Shown: positions 41,154 to 49,421 of the stretch, piece by piece
How positions within the stretch are numbered: the first letter of the stretch is position 1
Layout: each line of letters begins with the position of its first letter
Assembly (NCBI RefSeq): GCF_937958065.1
Contig: NZ_CALFXI010000106.1
Location: 1-54,144 of the forward strand
Length of the DNA: 54,144 nt
Source of the DNA: an uncultured Steroidobacter sp.
GTDB taxonomy: Bacteria; Pseudomonadota; Gammaproteobacteria; Steroidobacterales; Steroidobacteraceae
Direction of reading: 5' to 3'
Notes under the pieces: generated by a model
What the model saw: the letters and a program-made list of their open reading frames with translations, nothing else
Databases searched by the model: none
Told to the model about the DNA's origin: nothing
Made by a program: the position numbers and the translations under genes

Positions 41154-42578
41154 ATGAAGGCGCCGTCCAGTGACGGACGCGCCTCGGCTTCGGTCTCGGT
41201 GACCCAGGCCGAACCCGAAGGAGTGGTCGATGCCCGGGTCTCGCCGCTGGGCAGCCTGGAAAATCTCTCGCAGCGCGAAGTGCAGCAGCTGCTCAGCTCG
41301 GGGCAGGGCGGCGTTTACGATCTGTTCCGCCGCTGCGCGCTGGCGGTGCTCAGCTCGGGCCTCGAGTCCGACGACGTGCGCGCCATCTTCGACCGCTACA
41401 AGGACTTCGAGATCAAGCTCGGCCGCCAGGCCTGGGGCATCAAGCTCGAAGTGAAGAATGCACCGGCGAGTGCGTTCGTGGACGGCTCGATGATCCGCGG
41501 CATCAAGGAGCATCTGTTCGCGGTGCTGCGCGACATCGTCTACATCCACGATGCCATTCTGGGCAGCCAGCGCTTCGATCTGAACGACTCGGCCAGCGTC
41601 ACCAACGCGGTCTATCACATCCTGCGCAATGCACGGATCCTCGACTACAAGGGCCGGCCCGACCTGGTGGTGTGCTGGGGCGGGCATTCCATCAGCTCGG
41701 TGGAGTACGACTACACCAAGCGGGTCGGCTACGAACTCGGCCTGCGCGCGCTGAGCGTTTGCACGGGCTGCGGTCCGGGCGCGATGAAGGGGCCGATGAA
41801 GGGCGCCACCATCGGTCATTCCAAGCAGCGCATTCGCGAGGGCCGCTATATCGGCATGACCGAGCCCGGGATCATCGCCGCCGAGCCCCCCAACCCGATC
41901 GTCAATCAGCTGGTCATCATGCCGGACATCGAGAAGCGGCTCGAAGCGTTCGTTCGCTGCGCGCACGCCATCATCGTGTTCCCGGGCGGCGCCGGCACGG
42001 CCGAGGAGATTCTGTACCTGCTCGGCATCCTGCTCGATCCGACCAATGCCGAGCAGCCGCTGCCGGTGATCTTCACCGGGCCGCCGTCGGCGGCTGAATA
42101 CTTCGGCCAGATCGATCACTTCATCGGTGCGACGCTCGGGGACGCCGCGCGCCGCCGTTACAAGATCATCATCGGCGACCCGCCGCAGGCGGCGCGTGAA
42201 GCGCTCAAGGGCATCGAGGCCGTGCGCGAATATCGACGCGCCAAGAGCGATGCCTACAACTACAACTGGCTGCTGAAGATCCCCGAGGAGTTCCAGCGGC
42301 CATTCGAGCCGACGCACGAGGCGATGGCGCGGCTCGAGCTGCGTCGGGATCTGCCTTCGCATGTGATGGCCGCCAACCTGCGCCGCGCCTTCTCCGGCAT
42401 CGTGGCGGGCAATGTGAAGGAGAACGGCATTCACGCCATCGAGGCGCGAGGTCCGTTCGAGCTGCACGGCGACAAGCAGGTCATGACGCTGCTCGACGAG
42501 CTGCTGTCGGCCTTCGTGCGGCAGAGACGCATGAAGCTGGCGGGCGAGTACAAGCCCTGCTATCGGCTGGTCGCATGA
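41154..42578 (+). CDS. ppnN: Nucleotide 5'-monophosphate nucleosidase PpnN (LOG family)
   Basis: A 474-residue protein matching PpnN/YgdH. It has an N-terminal domain with SPLGSLENLSQREVQQLL and DFEIKLGRQAWGIKLEV. The central Rossmann-like LOG domain has VVCWGGHSIS, GCGPGAMKGPMKGATIGH and the family motif FPGGAGTAEEILYLLG, followed by a C-terminal PpnN-specific domain. It cleaves purine and pyrimidine nucleoside monophosphates to base and ribose 5-phosphate; the E. coli enzyme is regulated by (p)ppGpp. It is slightly longer than the E. coli protein because of about 20 extra N-terminal residues. Its stop overlaps the next gene's start (ATGA). Confidence 0.94.
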   Translation: MKAPSSDGRASASVSVTQAEPEGVVDARVSPLGSLENLSQREVQQLLSSGQGGVYDLFRRCALAVLSSGLESDDVRAIFDRYKDFEIKLGRQAWGIKLEVKNAPASAFVDGSMIRGIKEHLFAVLRDIVYIHDAILGSQRFDLNDSASVTNAVYHILRNARILDYKGRPDLVVCWGGHSISSVEYDYTKRVGYELGLRALSVCTGCGPGAMKGPMKGATIGHSKQRIREGRYIGMTEPGIIAAEPPNPIVNQLVIMPDIEKRLEAFVRCAHAIIVFPGGAGTAEEILYLLGILLDPTNAEQPLPVIFTGPPSAAEYFGQIDHFIGATLGDAARRRYKIIIGDPPQAAREALKGIEAVREYRRAKSDAYNYNWLLKIPEEFQRPFEPTHEAMARLELRRDLPSHVMAANLRRAFSGIVAGNVKENGIHAIEARGPFELHGDKQVMTLLDELLSAFVRQRRMKLAGEYKPCYRLVA

Positions 42579-43276
42579 GCAAGGTTGCGCTCACCTACCG
42601 GTTCACTTTCCCCGATTCTCAGGAGCGAGTGTTCGAACTGGAGATGGATCGCGACACGGCGGAGCTGTCGCCACCGCACGTCACGCAGCCGCCGGCATGG
42701 ACCGCGCTCGGCTTCAATCAATGCACCGGTTGTCCATTCAACGCCGCCGAGACGCCGCATTGTCCGGCCGCCTTGCAGCTCGCCGGCGTGATCGATGGCT
42801 TCAGCGACATCGTGTCCTACGACAAGGTGAAGGTGACCGTGGAGAGCGAAGAGCGCCAGGTGGTCGCCACCCTGGCCGCGCAGCAGGCGCTCGCTTCCCT
42901 GATGGGCTTGATCATGGCGTCGAGCGGCTGCCCGCGCACCGCGGTGTTTCGCCCGATGGCGCGCTTCCATCTGCCGTTCTCGAGCGAATCGGAAACTGCG
43001 TATCGAGTCGCCTCGATGTATCTGCTCGCGCAACACTACCTGGCGCGCGAAGGGGGCTCGGCGGATCTGGCGCTCGACGATCTGGAGCGCGTGTATCGAG
43101 GCGTGCACTCGGTGAATCGCGGCATGGCGACGCGCCTGCGCGCTGCGAGCCGGCAGGATGCGATCGTGAATGCGGTAGTGCTGCTCGACGTCTTCAGCAG
43201 CCTCGTGCCCGCAGCGATCCACGACATCCTCGATGAGATCAAGCCTGCCTTTGCTGCATTGCTGGCGGCAAAATAA
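42575..43276 (+). CDS. Conserved protein of unknown function with Cys-rich N-terminal motif
   Basis: A 233-residue soluble protein without signal peptide. The N-terminal beta-rich part contains NQCTGCPFN and then CPAALQ (about residues 49-68), a three-Cys cluster that could bind metal. The middle to C-terminal part is helical (SLMGLIMASSGCPRTAVFRPMARFHLPF, then MYLLAQHYLAREGG). The start overlaps the ppnN stop by 4 bp, so the two are translated together; a functional link to nucleotide salvage or signalling is inference. I recognise it as a conserved proteobacterial hypothetical (DUF6901-like at best) and assign no activity. Confidence 0.8.
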   Translation: MSKVALTYRFTFPDSQERVFELEMDRDTAELSPPHVTQPPAWTALGFNQCTGCPFNAAETPHCPAALQLAGVIDGFSDIVSYDKVKVTVESEERQVVATLAAQQALASLMGLIMASSGCPRTAVFRPMARFHLPFSSESETAYRVASMYLLAQHYLAREGGSADLALDDLERVYRGVHSVNRGMATRLRAASRQDAIVNAVVLLDVFSSLVPAAIHDILDEIKPAFAALLAAK

Positions 43277-43423
43277 AACATTCTTCAGGTGTCGAAGCTT
43301 TTGCCACTCGCGTCGATGAGCGCGCGTGTGCATCGCTGTGTTTTGCGCGCGACGTGGCGCGATCGCTCCAATAATGAATAACGACCGGTTAAATGCCACG
43401 CGAAAAGGTCGTGCTTTGTGACG

Positions 43424-43437
43424 TGACACCAGTGTCA
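43424..43437. promoter_or_regulatory. Palindromic site, candidate operator
   Basis: TGACAC-CA-GTGTCA is an inverted repeat with 6-bp arms in the 278-bp gap before the 88-residue gene at 43555. The site's symmetry and position suggest a regulator-binding site; the regulator is unknown. Nothing else of note is visible in this gap. Confidence 0.35.
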
Positions 43438-43554
43438 GTAGCGTCTCCCTTGCGATGGGTGTCGCAGTCTGGAGACGTGGCTCGATCGCTGTGATGCAGT
43501 TCCTCTTGTGTGCGGTGTGTGCTCCGTAAGTTGGTCCGCAACAGGAGATCGCAC

Positions 43555-43821
43555 ATGACCACGACCGAACCGAAGATCGATGAGATGACCGCCACCGGCC
43601 GGCATCGCGCTTGGGTGGGTGAGAACGCGGGCGCCATCGTTCGCGCCGGCACGAGCACGCCGCGCGAGCCGCAGCGAGCCAACTGGCTCGATCGCGCGCC
43701 GGCGGCGGGCAACTCGCGTCATGCCGCGATCACGCGCTCGCTGCACACCTGGTCCAACTACAAGAGCTGGACGGACAAGGTGAAGAGCAACTGGGACAAG
43801 GATACGAAGAACGGCAAGTAA
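43555..43821 (+). CDS. Small hypothetical protein, 88 residues
   Basis: A hydrophilic 88-residue protein with no signal peptide or membrane segment. It is Ala/Arg/Thr-rich in the first two-thirds and Lys/Asp/Trp-rich at the end (TWSNYKSWTDKVKSNWDKD), a tail that could form an amphipathic basic helix. The start at 43555 has an AGGAG ribosome-binding site 7 bp upstream. No family recognised. It ends 19 bp before the end of the convergent parA-like gene. A real gene is likely because of the clean ribosome-binding site, but this is not certain. Confidence 0.6.
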   Translation: MTTTEPKIDEMTATGRHRAWVGENAGAIVRAGTSTPREPQRANWLDRAPAAGNSRHAAITRSLHTWSNYKSWTDKVKSNWDKDTKNGK

Positions 43822-43840
43822 GCCGTGCTCGAACGCTGCT

Positions 43841-44809
43841 TCAGCCGAATACGCGGCGAAGCAGTGAGGGCAGCAGCGACTCGGAGCGGTGGATTTTCTT
43901 CGCGCCGCTCGAGCCCCGAGGAGTCAGCGCGCTGGCGGGACTCGCGAGGGCGTTCGTGACCGCGGCCGGACTCAACTGCGGTAGTGCTGAAGGTTCGGCG
44001 GCGGCCTTCGGACGAGCAGGTGTGGGGGCGAGCGCCTGGGCCAGCACGGGCTTCGCGGGCGGCGCGGCCGGCAGTATGGATTCGAGCGAAGTAGTCGCCG
44101 TCTTCGGTGCCGACGTGAGCGCCGAGGTAATTGCCGGGGCGCCCGGCTCGATGGGCAGCGGCTTGCGTTGCGCGAGCCAGCCAACCAGCGGCAACCATTG
44201 CTCCAGATCTTCGCGCACTCCCGCCGGCTTCATTTCGAACACCCCCAAGCCGGTTTCCGCCGAGCGGATATAGGCCTGCGAGTCGCGCAAGGTCGCGACG
44301 ACCGGAATCTGCAGGTTCTCCAGAAACCTCATCAACGACTTGTAGATCAGCGTCTGCTTCTTCACCCGATTGGCGATCACGGCAATGCGCTGCTCGTCGC
44401 GCCGGAGCTTGGCAATCAGCAGCAGATTGGATATGCATTTGGCCGCGGCGTGAATGTCGATGTCCGACGGCAGCACCGGCACCAGCACCGCGGTGGCATT
44501 GCGGGTGATGTCGGGAAGTCTCTGAGGCTCGACCGCGGCGGGCGTATCCACCACCAGGCGCTGTGTATCCAGCGGCAGACGGGTGGCGAAACTGCGGGTC
44601 ATTCCTGTATTACGTTCGTACGCGGCAATGCCGTGGATCAGCGGTTGCTCCTGAGTGCGCTTGCTGAGCCAATGAGTGCTCGAACCCTGGGCGTCCATGT
44701 CCATGAGCGTCGGGCGCAGTTTCTCGACCGCGAAATAGCTGGCCAGATTGGTCGCTATCGTGGTCTTGCCGGAGCCGCCTTTGGGATTCAATACGACGAT
44801 CTTTTGCAT
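43841..44809 (-). CDS. Orphan ParA-family ATPase with Pro/Ala-rich tail
   Basis: A 322-residue protein. The N-terminal deviant Walker A (PKGGSGKTT, residues 9-17, signature Lys10) is followed by switch DMDAQGSSTHWLS, Walker B LVVDTPAA and VIANRVKK. From about residue 225 on it is a low-complexity Ala/Pro/Ser tail ending in basic KKIHRSESLLPSLLRRVFG, perhaps a membrane- or partner-binding helix. ParA/MinD proteins position DNA, protein clusters or membrane complexes. No parB, chemotaxis, cellulose or carboxysome gene is adjacent, so the cargo is unknown. The stand-alone chromosomal position argues against plasmid partition. Confidence 0.87.
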   Translation of the reverse strand: MQKIVVLNPKGGSGKTTIATNLASYFAVEKLRPTLMDMDAQGSSTHWLSKRTQEQPLIHGIAAYERNTGMTRSFATRLPLDTQRLVVDTPAAVEPQRLPDITRNATAVLVPVLPSDIDIHAAAKCISNLLLIAKLRRDEQRIAVIANRVKKQTLIYKSLMRFLENLQIPVVATLRDSQAYIRSAETGLGVFEMKPAGVREDLEQWLPLVGWLAQRKPLPIEPGAPAITSALTSAPKTATTSLESILPAAPPAKPVLAQALAPTPARPKAAAEPSALPQLSPAAVTNALASPASALTPRGSSGAKKIHRSESLLPSLLRRVFG

Positions 44810-45010
44810 GCTCGCCGACGCTGCCCTGACATTCGACTGTCAAATAGAGTCAGTTTCTGTCGTGAATCAGCCTACGCAGCGTTTCGCGACGCCGCAAGCT
44901 CAGAGTTGTGACGATCATCACCGGCCATGCCTGCCGTTGCTGTGAGTCGGCTCACACCGACCCCAATTGGCCGCCGCTAGAGTCGTCTGAAGCAACTTTG
45001 AGGACCCCGA

Positions 45011-45241
45011 ATGGAATTCCTGCTGCTGTGGTGGGACAACCTTGACGATGCCTTGCATGCCGCCCGCCATGAGGCCACGAACATCGTTGGTTTCCTGCTG
45101 GCTTTCGCCTTGTTCGCGCTGACCGGATTCGCGCTGGTGCTGGCGCCCCAGGCCACGCTCGCCGCGATCGGCCTGATGCTGTCGGCCTCGCTCTATGACT
45201 ACTGGCGCCGGCGCCGCGCGGCGCTGGCCAACGACGACTGA
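45011..45241 (+). CDS. Small membrane protein, 76 residues
   Basis: A 76-residue protein with an acidic/amphipathic N terminus (WWDNLDDALHAARHEATN), two adjacent hydrophobic stretches (about 25-45 and 48-60) and a basic YWRRRRAALANDD tail. The charge pattern suggests a small inner-membrane protein with its C terminus in the cytoplasm. GAGGACCCC precedes the ATG. No family recognised. It ends 15 bp before a perfect 8-bp hairpin. Confidence 0.65.
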   Translation: MEFLLLWWDNLDDALHAARHEATNIVGFLLAFALFALTGFALVLAPQATLAAIGLMLSASLYDYWRRRRAALANDD

Positions 45242-45255
45242 TTCCCGCTAGGCGA

Positions 45256-45279
45256 CTCCCCGAAAAATATATCGGGGAG
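45256..45279. terminator. Terminator-like hairpin between small gene and htpG
   Basis: CTCCCCGA (45256-45263) and TCGGGGAG (45272-45279) pair perfectly around an AT-only 8-nt loop. No T tract follows. It lies upstream of the heat-shock promoter and probably separates the two units. Confidence 0.45.
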
Positions 45280-45297
45280 AATGCTCGGGCGCCGGCT

Positions 45298-45325
45298 CTT
45301 GAAAGCTCCGCGCCGGTCCCCATAA
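45298..45325 (+). promoter_or_regulatory. Sigma32 (heat-shock) promoter of htpG
   Basis: CTTGAAA (45298-45304), a 13-bp spacer and CCCCATAA (45318-45325) match the sigma32 consensus CTTGAAA-N11-16-CCCCATnT closely. Transcription would start near 45332, giving a leader of about 110 nt before the htpG ATG. Confidence 0.8.
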
Positions 45326-45347
45326 GCCCACGCGTCAAATATCATGG

Positions 45348-45369
45348 CCGGTCCGGACCCTCGGACCGG
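45348..45369 (+). promoter_or_regulatory. Hairpin in the htpG 5' leader
   Basis: CCGGTCCG (45348-45355) and CGGACCGG (45362-45369) form a perfect 8-bp stem with a 6-nt loop, followed by TTTCT, inside the predicted htpG mRNA leader. It may stabilise the transcript or attenuate it. It is too far (75 nt) from the start codon to mask the ribosome-binding site directly. Confidence 0.4.
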
Positions 45370-45443
45370 TTTCTCACCGCATCCCGACTCACCGCGCCAG
45401 CAGGCCGGCCGGGTGCGCGACGCGAACTTATGGAGAGCACTAA

Positions 45444-45444
45444 A
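45444..45444 (+). other. htpG: htpG translation start
   Basis: The ATG at 45444 follows a GGAGAG ribosome-binding site (45433-45438) and matches the HtpG N terminus, preceding the GFQAEVKQLLKLMIHSLYS motif. Confidence 0.8.
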
Positions 45445-47399
45445 TGAACGACACGGGCACGCAAGAGACCCAGACCCAGACGCTGGGATTCCAGGCCGAG
45501 GTGAAACAGCTGCTGAAGCTGATGATCCATTCGCTCTACAGCCACAAGGAAATCTTCCTCCGCGAGTTGATCTCCAACGCGTCCGACGCCCTCGACAAGC
45601 TGCGCTTCGAGGCGCTGGCCAGACCCGAGCTGCTCGAAGGCGGCGCCGAGCTCGCCATCACCATCGACACCGACGACAAGGCGCATACCGTCACCATCGT
45701 CGACAACGGCATCGGCATGAGCCGTCAGGAAGCCATCGAACATCTCGGCACGATCGCCAAGTCCGGCACCTCCGACTTCCTCGCCAGGCTCACCGGCGAT
45801 CAGAAGAAGGACGCCCAGCTGATCGGCCAGTTCGGCGTCGGCTTCTACTCCTCGTTCATCGTCGCCGACAAGGTCGAAGTGTTCTCGCGTCGCGCCGGGC
45901 TCGAGCCGGGCGCGGGCGTGCATTGGGTGTCGAAGGGCGACGGCGAATTCACCGTCTCGGACGTCGAGCTGCCCGAGCGCGGCACTCGCATCGTGCTGCA
46001 TCTGAAGGAAGGCGATCACGAGTTCGCCGACCAGTACCGCGTGCGTTCCCTGGTGCGGAAATATTCCGACCACATCGCCTTCGCCGTTCGCATGCCGAAG
46101 CCGGCCCCGTACAAGGCCGAGGACGAGGAGAAGAAAGACGAGTCGGTGGTCGCGGAGGTCAGCAAGGAAGAGGCCAGGCCGGAGTACGAGACCGTCAACC
46201 ATGCGCAGGCGCTCTGGGCACGGCCTCGCACCGAGTTGAAGGACGAGGAATACAAAGAGTTCTATCGGCACGTGACCCACGACTTCACCGATCCGCTGGC
46301 GTGGTCGCACGGCAAGGTCGAAGGCAAGAAGGAATACACGAGCCTTTTATATATTCCGTCGCGCGCGCCCTATGACCTGTGGCATCGCGAAGGTGCGCGC
46401 GGCTTGAAGCTGTACGTGCGTCGCGTGTTCATCATGGACGACGCCGAACAGTTCCTGCCGTTGTATCTGCGCTTCGTCAAGGGCGTGGTCGATTCGGCCG
46501 ATCTGCCGCTCAATATCTCTCGCGAGATGCTGCAGCAGGATCCATCGATCGAGACCATGAAGACCGGTCTCGCGCGCCGCGTGCTCGACATGCTCGCGAA
46601 ACTGGCGAAGGACGAGCCGGAGAAATACGCGACGTTCTGGAAAGAGTTCGGCACGGTGATGAAGGAAGGTCCGGCCGAGGATCATGCCAATCGCGAGCGC
46701 ATCGCCAAGCTGCTGCGCTTCTCCAGCACGCTGGCGGACAAGCCCGAGCAGGACGTGTCGCTGGAGGATTACGTCGGCCGCATGAAGGAAGGCCAGAAGG
46801 AAATCTATTACGTGATCGCCGACAGCTTCGCGGCCGCCAAGTCCAGCCCGCATCTGGAAGTGCTGCGCAAGAAGGGCATCGAAGTGCTGCTGTTGTCGGA
46901 TCGCGTGGATGAATGGTTGGTCGATCATCTGCGCGAGTTCGATGGCAAGCCGCTGAAGAACGTGGCGCGCGGCGAGCTGGACTTCTCGGCCATTCAGTCC
47001 GAGGAGGAAAAGAAGGCGCAGGAAGAGCTCTCGAAGGGACACAAGGAGCTGGTCGAGCGCATCAAGAAGGCACTCACCGAACAGGTCAGCGATGTGCGTG
47101 TGACCGCGCGCCTCGCCGATTCACCGGCGTGCCTGGTGCTCGGTCAGTACGACATGGGCGCGCAGATGCGCCGGATCATGGAGGCCGCCGGGCAGAAAGC
47201 GCCGGTGAGCAAGCCCACCCTGGAAGTGAACCCGACGCATCCGCTGTTGCAACGGATCGAGAAGACGACGGAAGACGCCGAGTTCAACGACCTGTCGATG
47301 CTGCTGTTCGAACAGGCGACGCTGGCCGACGGCGGACAGCTGCCCGAGCCGGCCGCGTTCGTGCAGCGCCTGAACCGGTTGCTGATGAAGACCGCGTGA
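45444..47399 (+). CDS. htpG: Molecular chaperone HtpG (Hsp90)
   Basis: A 651-residue Hsp90 of normal bacterial length. The N-terminal GHKL ATPase domain has SHKEIFLRELISNASDALDK (catalytic Glu and Mg-binding Asn), DNGIGM and GQFGVGFYSSF. The middle domain has LYVRRVFIMDD and the NISREMLQQ catalytic loop; the C-terminal dimerisation domain ends PEPAAFVQRLNRLL. It is a cytoplasmic chaperone remodelling client proteins with DnaK. The sigma32-type promoter upstream fits heat-shock control. A Glu/Lys-rich loop (about 230-245, EDEEKKDESV) is a mild lineage-specific insertion. Confidence 0.97.
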   Translation: MNDTGTQETQTQTLGFQAEVKQLLKLMIHSLYSHKEIFLRELISNASDALDKLRFEALARPELLEGGAELAITIDTDDKAHTVTIVDNGIGMSRQEAIEHLGTIAKSGTSDFLARLTGDQKKDAQLIGQFGVGFYSSFIVADKVEVFSRRAGLEPGAGVHWVSKGDGEFTVSDVELPERGTRIVLHLKEGDHEFADQYRVRSLVRKYSDHIAFAVRMPKPAPYKAEDEEKKDESVVAEVSKEEARPEYETVNHAQALWARPRTELKDEEYKEFYRHVTHDFTDPLAWSHGKVEGKKEYTSLLYIPSRAPYDLWHREGARGLKLYVRRVFIMDDAEQFLPLYLRFVKGVVDSADLPLNISREMLQQDPSIETMKTGLARRVLDMLAKLAKDEPEKYATFWKEFGTVMKEGPAEDHANRERIAKLLRFSSTLADKPEQDVSLEDYVGRMKEGQKEIYYVIADSFAAAKSSPHLEVLRKKGIEVLLLSDRVDEWLVDHLREFDGKPLKNVARGELDFSAIQSEEEKKAQEELSKGHKELVERIKKALTEQVSDVRVTARLADSPACLVLGQYDMGAQMRRIMEAAGQKAPVSKPTLEVNPTHPLLQRIEKTTEDAEFNDLSMLLFEQATLADGGQLPEPAAFVQRLNRLLMKTA

Positions 47400-47443
47400 T
47401 TCGCGGGCACTATGCGCGTCCCGATAACAACCGGATCGTCGGA

Positions 47444-47950
47444 ATGAAGAACCAGCGTTCGTCCTCTTTGATTCTGACTGGCGTCGCCGCGGCTCTGCTC
47501 GCGGCGGCGTGCAGTAACGATGTCCCGAGCACGGCTCGGCGGCCTGCGGGGGCTCCGGCGGCCGACGTGGCGCCCGTCACCGAGCTGCAGAAGATCGATA
47601 TCGTCACCGGTACTGGAGAGGGCATCTCTTCCGGGCAGCAGGCGGTCGTGCATTACACCGGCTGGCTGTACGACCCGAATGCACCGGATCACAAGGGCAG
47701 GCAGTTCGACACCTCGCGCGAGCGCGGCAAGCCGTTTCGCTTCTTGATCGGCTCCGGCGGCGTGATCCGCGGCTGGGAAGAGGGAGTGCAGGGCATGCAG
47801 GTCGGCGGTCAGCGGCAGCTGATCATCCCGGCCGATCTGGGCTATGGAGCAACCGGCGCGGGCAACGGTCAGATTCCGCCGAACGCGCCTTTGCTGTTCG
47901 ATATCGAGCTGCTGGCGATCGAGGACGCGCCGCCGCCGCCAGCGCCGTAG
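47444..47950 (+). CDS. FKBP-type peptidyl-prolyl isomerase, lipoprotein
   Basis: A 168-residue protein with a lipoprotein leader (LILTGVAAALLAAAC, lipobox Cys about residue 25) and a Pro/Ala linker. One FKBP domain follows (about 55-160), with VVHYTGWLYD, FDTSRERGKPFRFLIGSGGVIRGWEEGVQGM and IIPADLGYGA. It catalyses proline cis-trans isomerisation in envelope proteins. The start at 47444 lies 44 bp downstream of htpG, so the two may share transcripts. It ends with a Pro-rich PPPPAP tail and is convergent with the PEBP gene 3 bp away. Confidence 0.92.
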   Translation: MKNQRSSSLILTGVAAALLAAACSNDVPSTARRPAGAPAADVAPVTELQKIDIVTGTGEGISSGQQAVVHYTGWLYDPNAPDHKGRQFDTSRERGKPFRFLIGSGGVIRGWEEGVQGMQVGGQRQLIIPADLGYGATGAGNGQIPPNAPLLFDIELLAIEDAPPPPAP

Positions 47951-47953
47951 CCG

Positions 47954-48601
47954 TTACTTCTCCAGCGGCTTCGGCTGGTTGAATTTGGGATTGTTCGAAT
48001 ACGTACCGGTCAGCGTCGCCTGCGCAAGGATGTGCGGGCGAATCGCCTGCAGCACCTGCTGTCCGGTGAAATCGCCCTCCACTGGCGCCCTCGCGCAATC
48101 GAGCGCGTACACCGTGAAATTGTAGTGGTGCACGATCTCGTCGTTCCACGGCGGGCACGGGCCGTCGTAACCCCTGTACGTGCCTTTCATGTCGGCATCG
48201 CCCGCGAACCAGCCGGTGTAATCGTTGACGCCCTGTCGTGAGCCGGCCGGGCCGCCGAGCTCTTGCTTGCCGCCGGCGACGATGCCGCTGGAGCATTCAC
48301 CGGCTTTGATTTCGGTCGTCTGCGGCGGGATGTCGACCATCACCCAGTGGTAGAAATCGGTGCGCGGCAGGCTTGCCGGTACGCTGCGGCCTTCCTGGTT
48401 CACGTCGTCGGGCCGGGTCGGCACGTCCGGATCGACGCAGATGAGCGCGAAACTGCGCGTCTGTGCCGGCGCGTCGCGCCACTGCAGATGCGGGTTGTAA
48501 TTGTCGGTGAGGCGGATGTGCAGTACCGGATCCGGCGCGCCGAACGCGAATTTTTCCGGAATCGGCTGGTCATGCTGGAAGCTGGAGGACGTGAGCTTCA
48601 T
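47954..48601 (-). CDS. YbhB/YbcL family (PEBP/Raf kinase inhibitor-like) protein
   Basis: A 215-residue cytoplasmic PEBP-fold protein. It has MKLTSSSFQHDQPIPEKFAFG at the N terminus, LICVDPDVP, the DFYHWVMVDIPP ligand-pocket motif (His), YDGPCPPWND and HHYNFTVYALD. The family may bind small phosphorylated or anionic ligands; no enzymatic role is known to me. The start at 48601 is set by homology. The open frame continues upstream to 49381 antisense to the alpha/beta hydrolase, but that part is not coding. Confidence 0.92.
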   Translation of the reverse strand: MKLTSSSFQHDQPIPEKFAFGAPDPVLHIRLTDNYNPHLQWRDAPAQTRSFALICVDPDVPTRPDDVNQEGRSVPASLPRTDFYHWVMVDIPPQTTEIKAGECSSGIVAGGKQELGGPAGSRQGVNDYTGWFAGDADMKGTYRGYDGPCPPWNDEIVHHYNFTVYALDCARAPVEGDFTGQQVLQAIRPHILAQATLTGTYSNNPKFNQPKPLEK

Positions 48602-48733
48602 GACAGTCTCGCAAGGTCGGATTGACAAGGAATCGAACGACGGCGGTCGATGTTCCCTCAGCGGGTGCGAAAACTTCGCCTCGCTTCGGATGCGCAGCAG
48701 CGGCCGCCAGGCCATGAATGGTAACCTGGGACG

Positions 48734-49393
48734 ATGACTGCTACTGCCCCGACCGCCTCTGAGGCTCTGACCATCCCCGGCCCCGCCGGCACCCTGGAAG
48801 CATTGCTGGATATTCCCGCTGTGACCGCTGCGCCCGAATCGGTCGCCGTGATCTGTCATCCGCATCCGCAGTACGGCGGCACCATGACCAACAAGGTGGT
48901 GTACTCGCTCGCCAGAGCGTGCAACGAAGCGGGTGCGCCGACGGTGCGATTCAACTATCGCGGCGTGGGTGCGAGCACCGGCAGCTACGACGAAGGCAAC
49001 GGCGAGACCGACGATGCGCTCGCCGTGCTCGATTGGGCCGCGCAGCGCTATCCCGGTGCACGCTTGTGGCTCGGTGGCTTCTCGTTCGGTGGTGCCGTCG
49101 CGATTCGTGCCGCGGCGGCTCGCGACGTGGCGCGACTGGTGACGGTCGCGCCGGCGATCCGCAGGGTCAAGGTCGATGAGCGCTCGTTGCCGCAATGTCC
49201 CTGGCTGATCGTGCAAGGCGATCGGGATGAACTGGTCGACCCGAACGACATCCAACAATGGGCGCAGGCCCTGCCGGAATCGCCACGCCTGGCCATGTTG
49301 AACGGCGTGGAACACTTCTTCCACGGCCGCTTGAACGAGCTGCGGCAGGTGGTGGTGCAATGGTTGATCGAGCTGGCGCATCTGGGCCGTTGA
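48734..49393 (+). CDS. Alpha/beta hydrolase (CocE/NonD-like serine hydrolase)
   Basis: A 219-residue alpha/beta hydrolase. It has HPHPQYGGTMTNKVVY (oxyanion region), FNYRGVGASTGSYDEG, the nucleophile elbow WLGGFSFGGAVA (Ser about 117), the acid in VQGDRDELVDP and the His in NGVEHFFHGRL. This compact family is often annotated as a hydrolase of the alpha/beta superfamily related to dienelactone hydrolases. Substrate unknown. Cytoplasmic. It is 28 bp upstream of the TerB-like gene on the same strand, so the two may be co-transcribed. Confidence 0.9.
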   Translation: MTATAPTASEALTIPGPAGTLEALLDIPAVTAAPESVAVICHPHPQYGGTMTNKVVYSLARACNEAGAPTVRFNYRGVGASTGSYDEGNGETDDALAVLDWAAQRYPGARLWLGGFSFGGAVAIRAAAARDVARLVTVAPAIRRVKVDERSLPQCPWLIVQGDRDELVDPNDIQQWAQALPESPRLAMLNGVEHFFHGRLNELRQVVVQWLIELAHLGR

Positions 49394-49421
49394 GCCGCGC
49401 GCCGCTGGTTACGGAGTACGC

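Noticed and set aside
40986..42467. 493-codon minus-strand frame opposite ppnN
   Set aside because: Shadow frame; ppnN on the plus strand has all family motifs.
48602..49381. N-terminal extension of the PEBP protein reaching over the alpha/beta hydrolase gene
   Set aside because: PEBP homology begins at 48601 and the extension is antisense to a convincing hydrolase.
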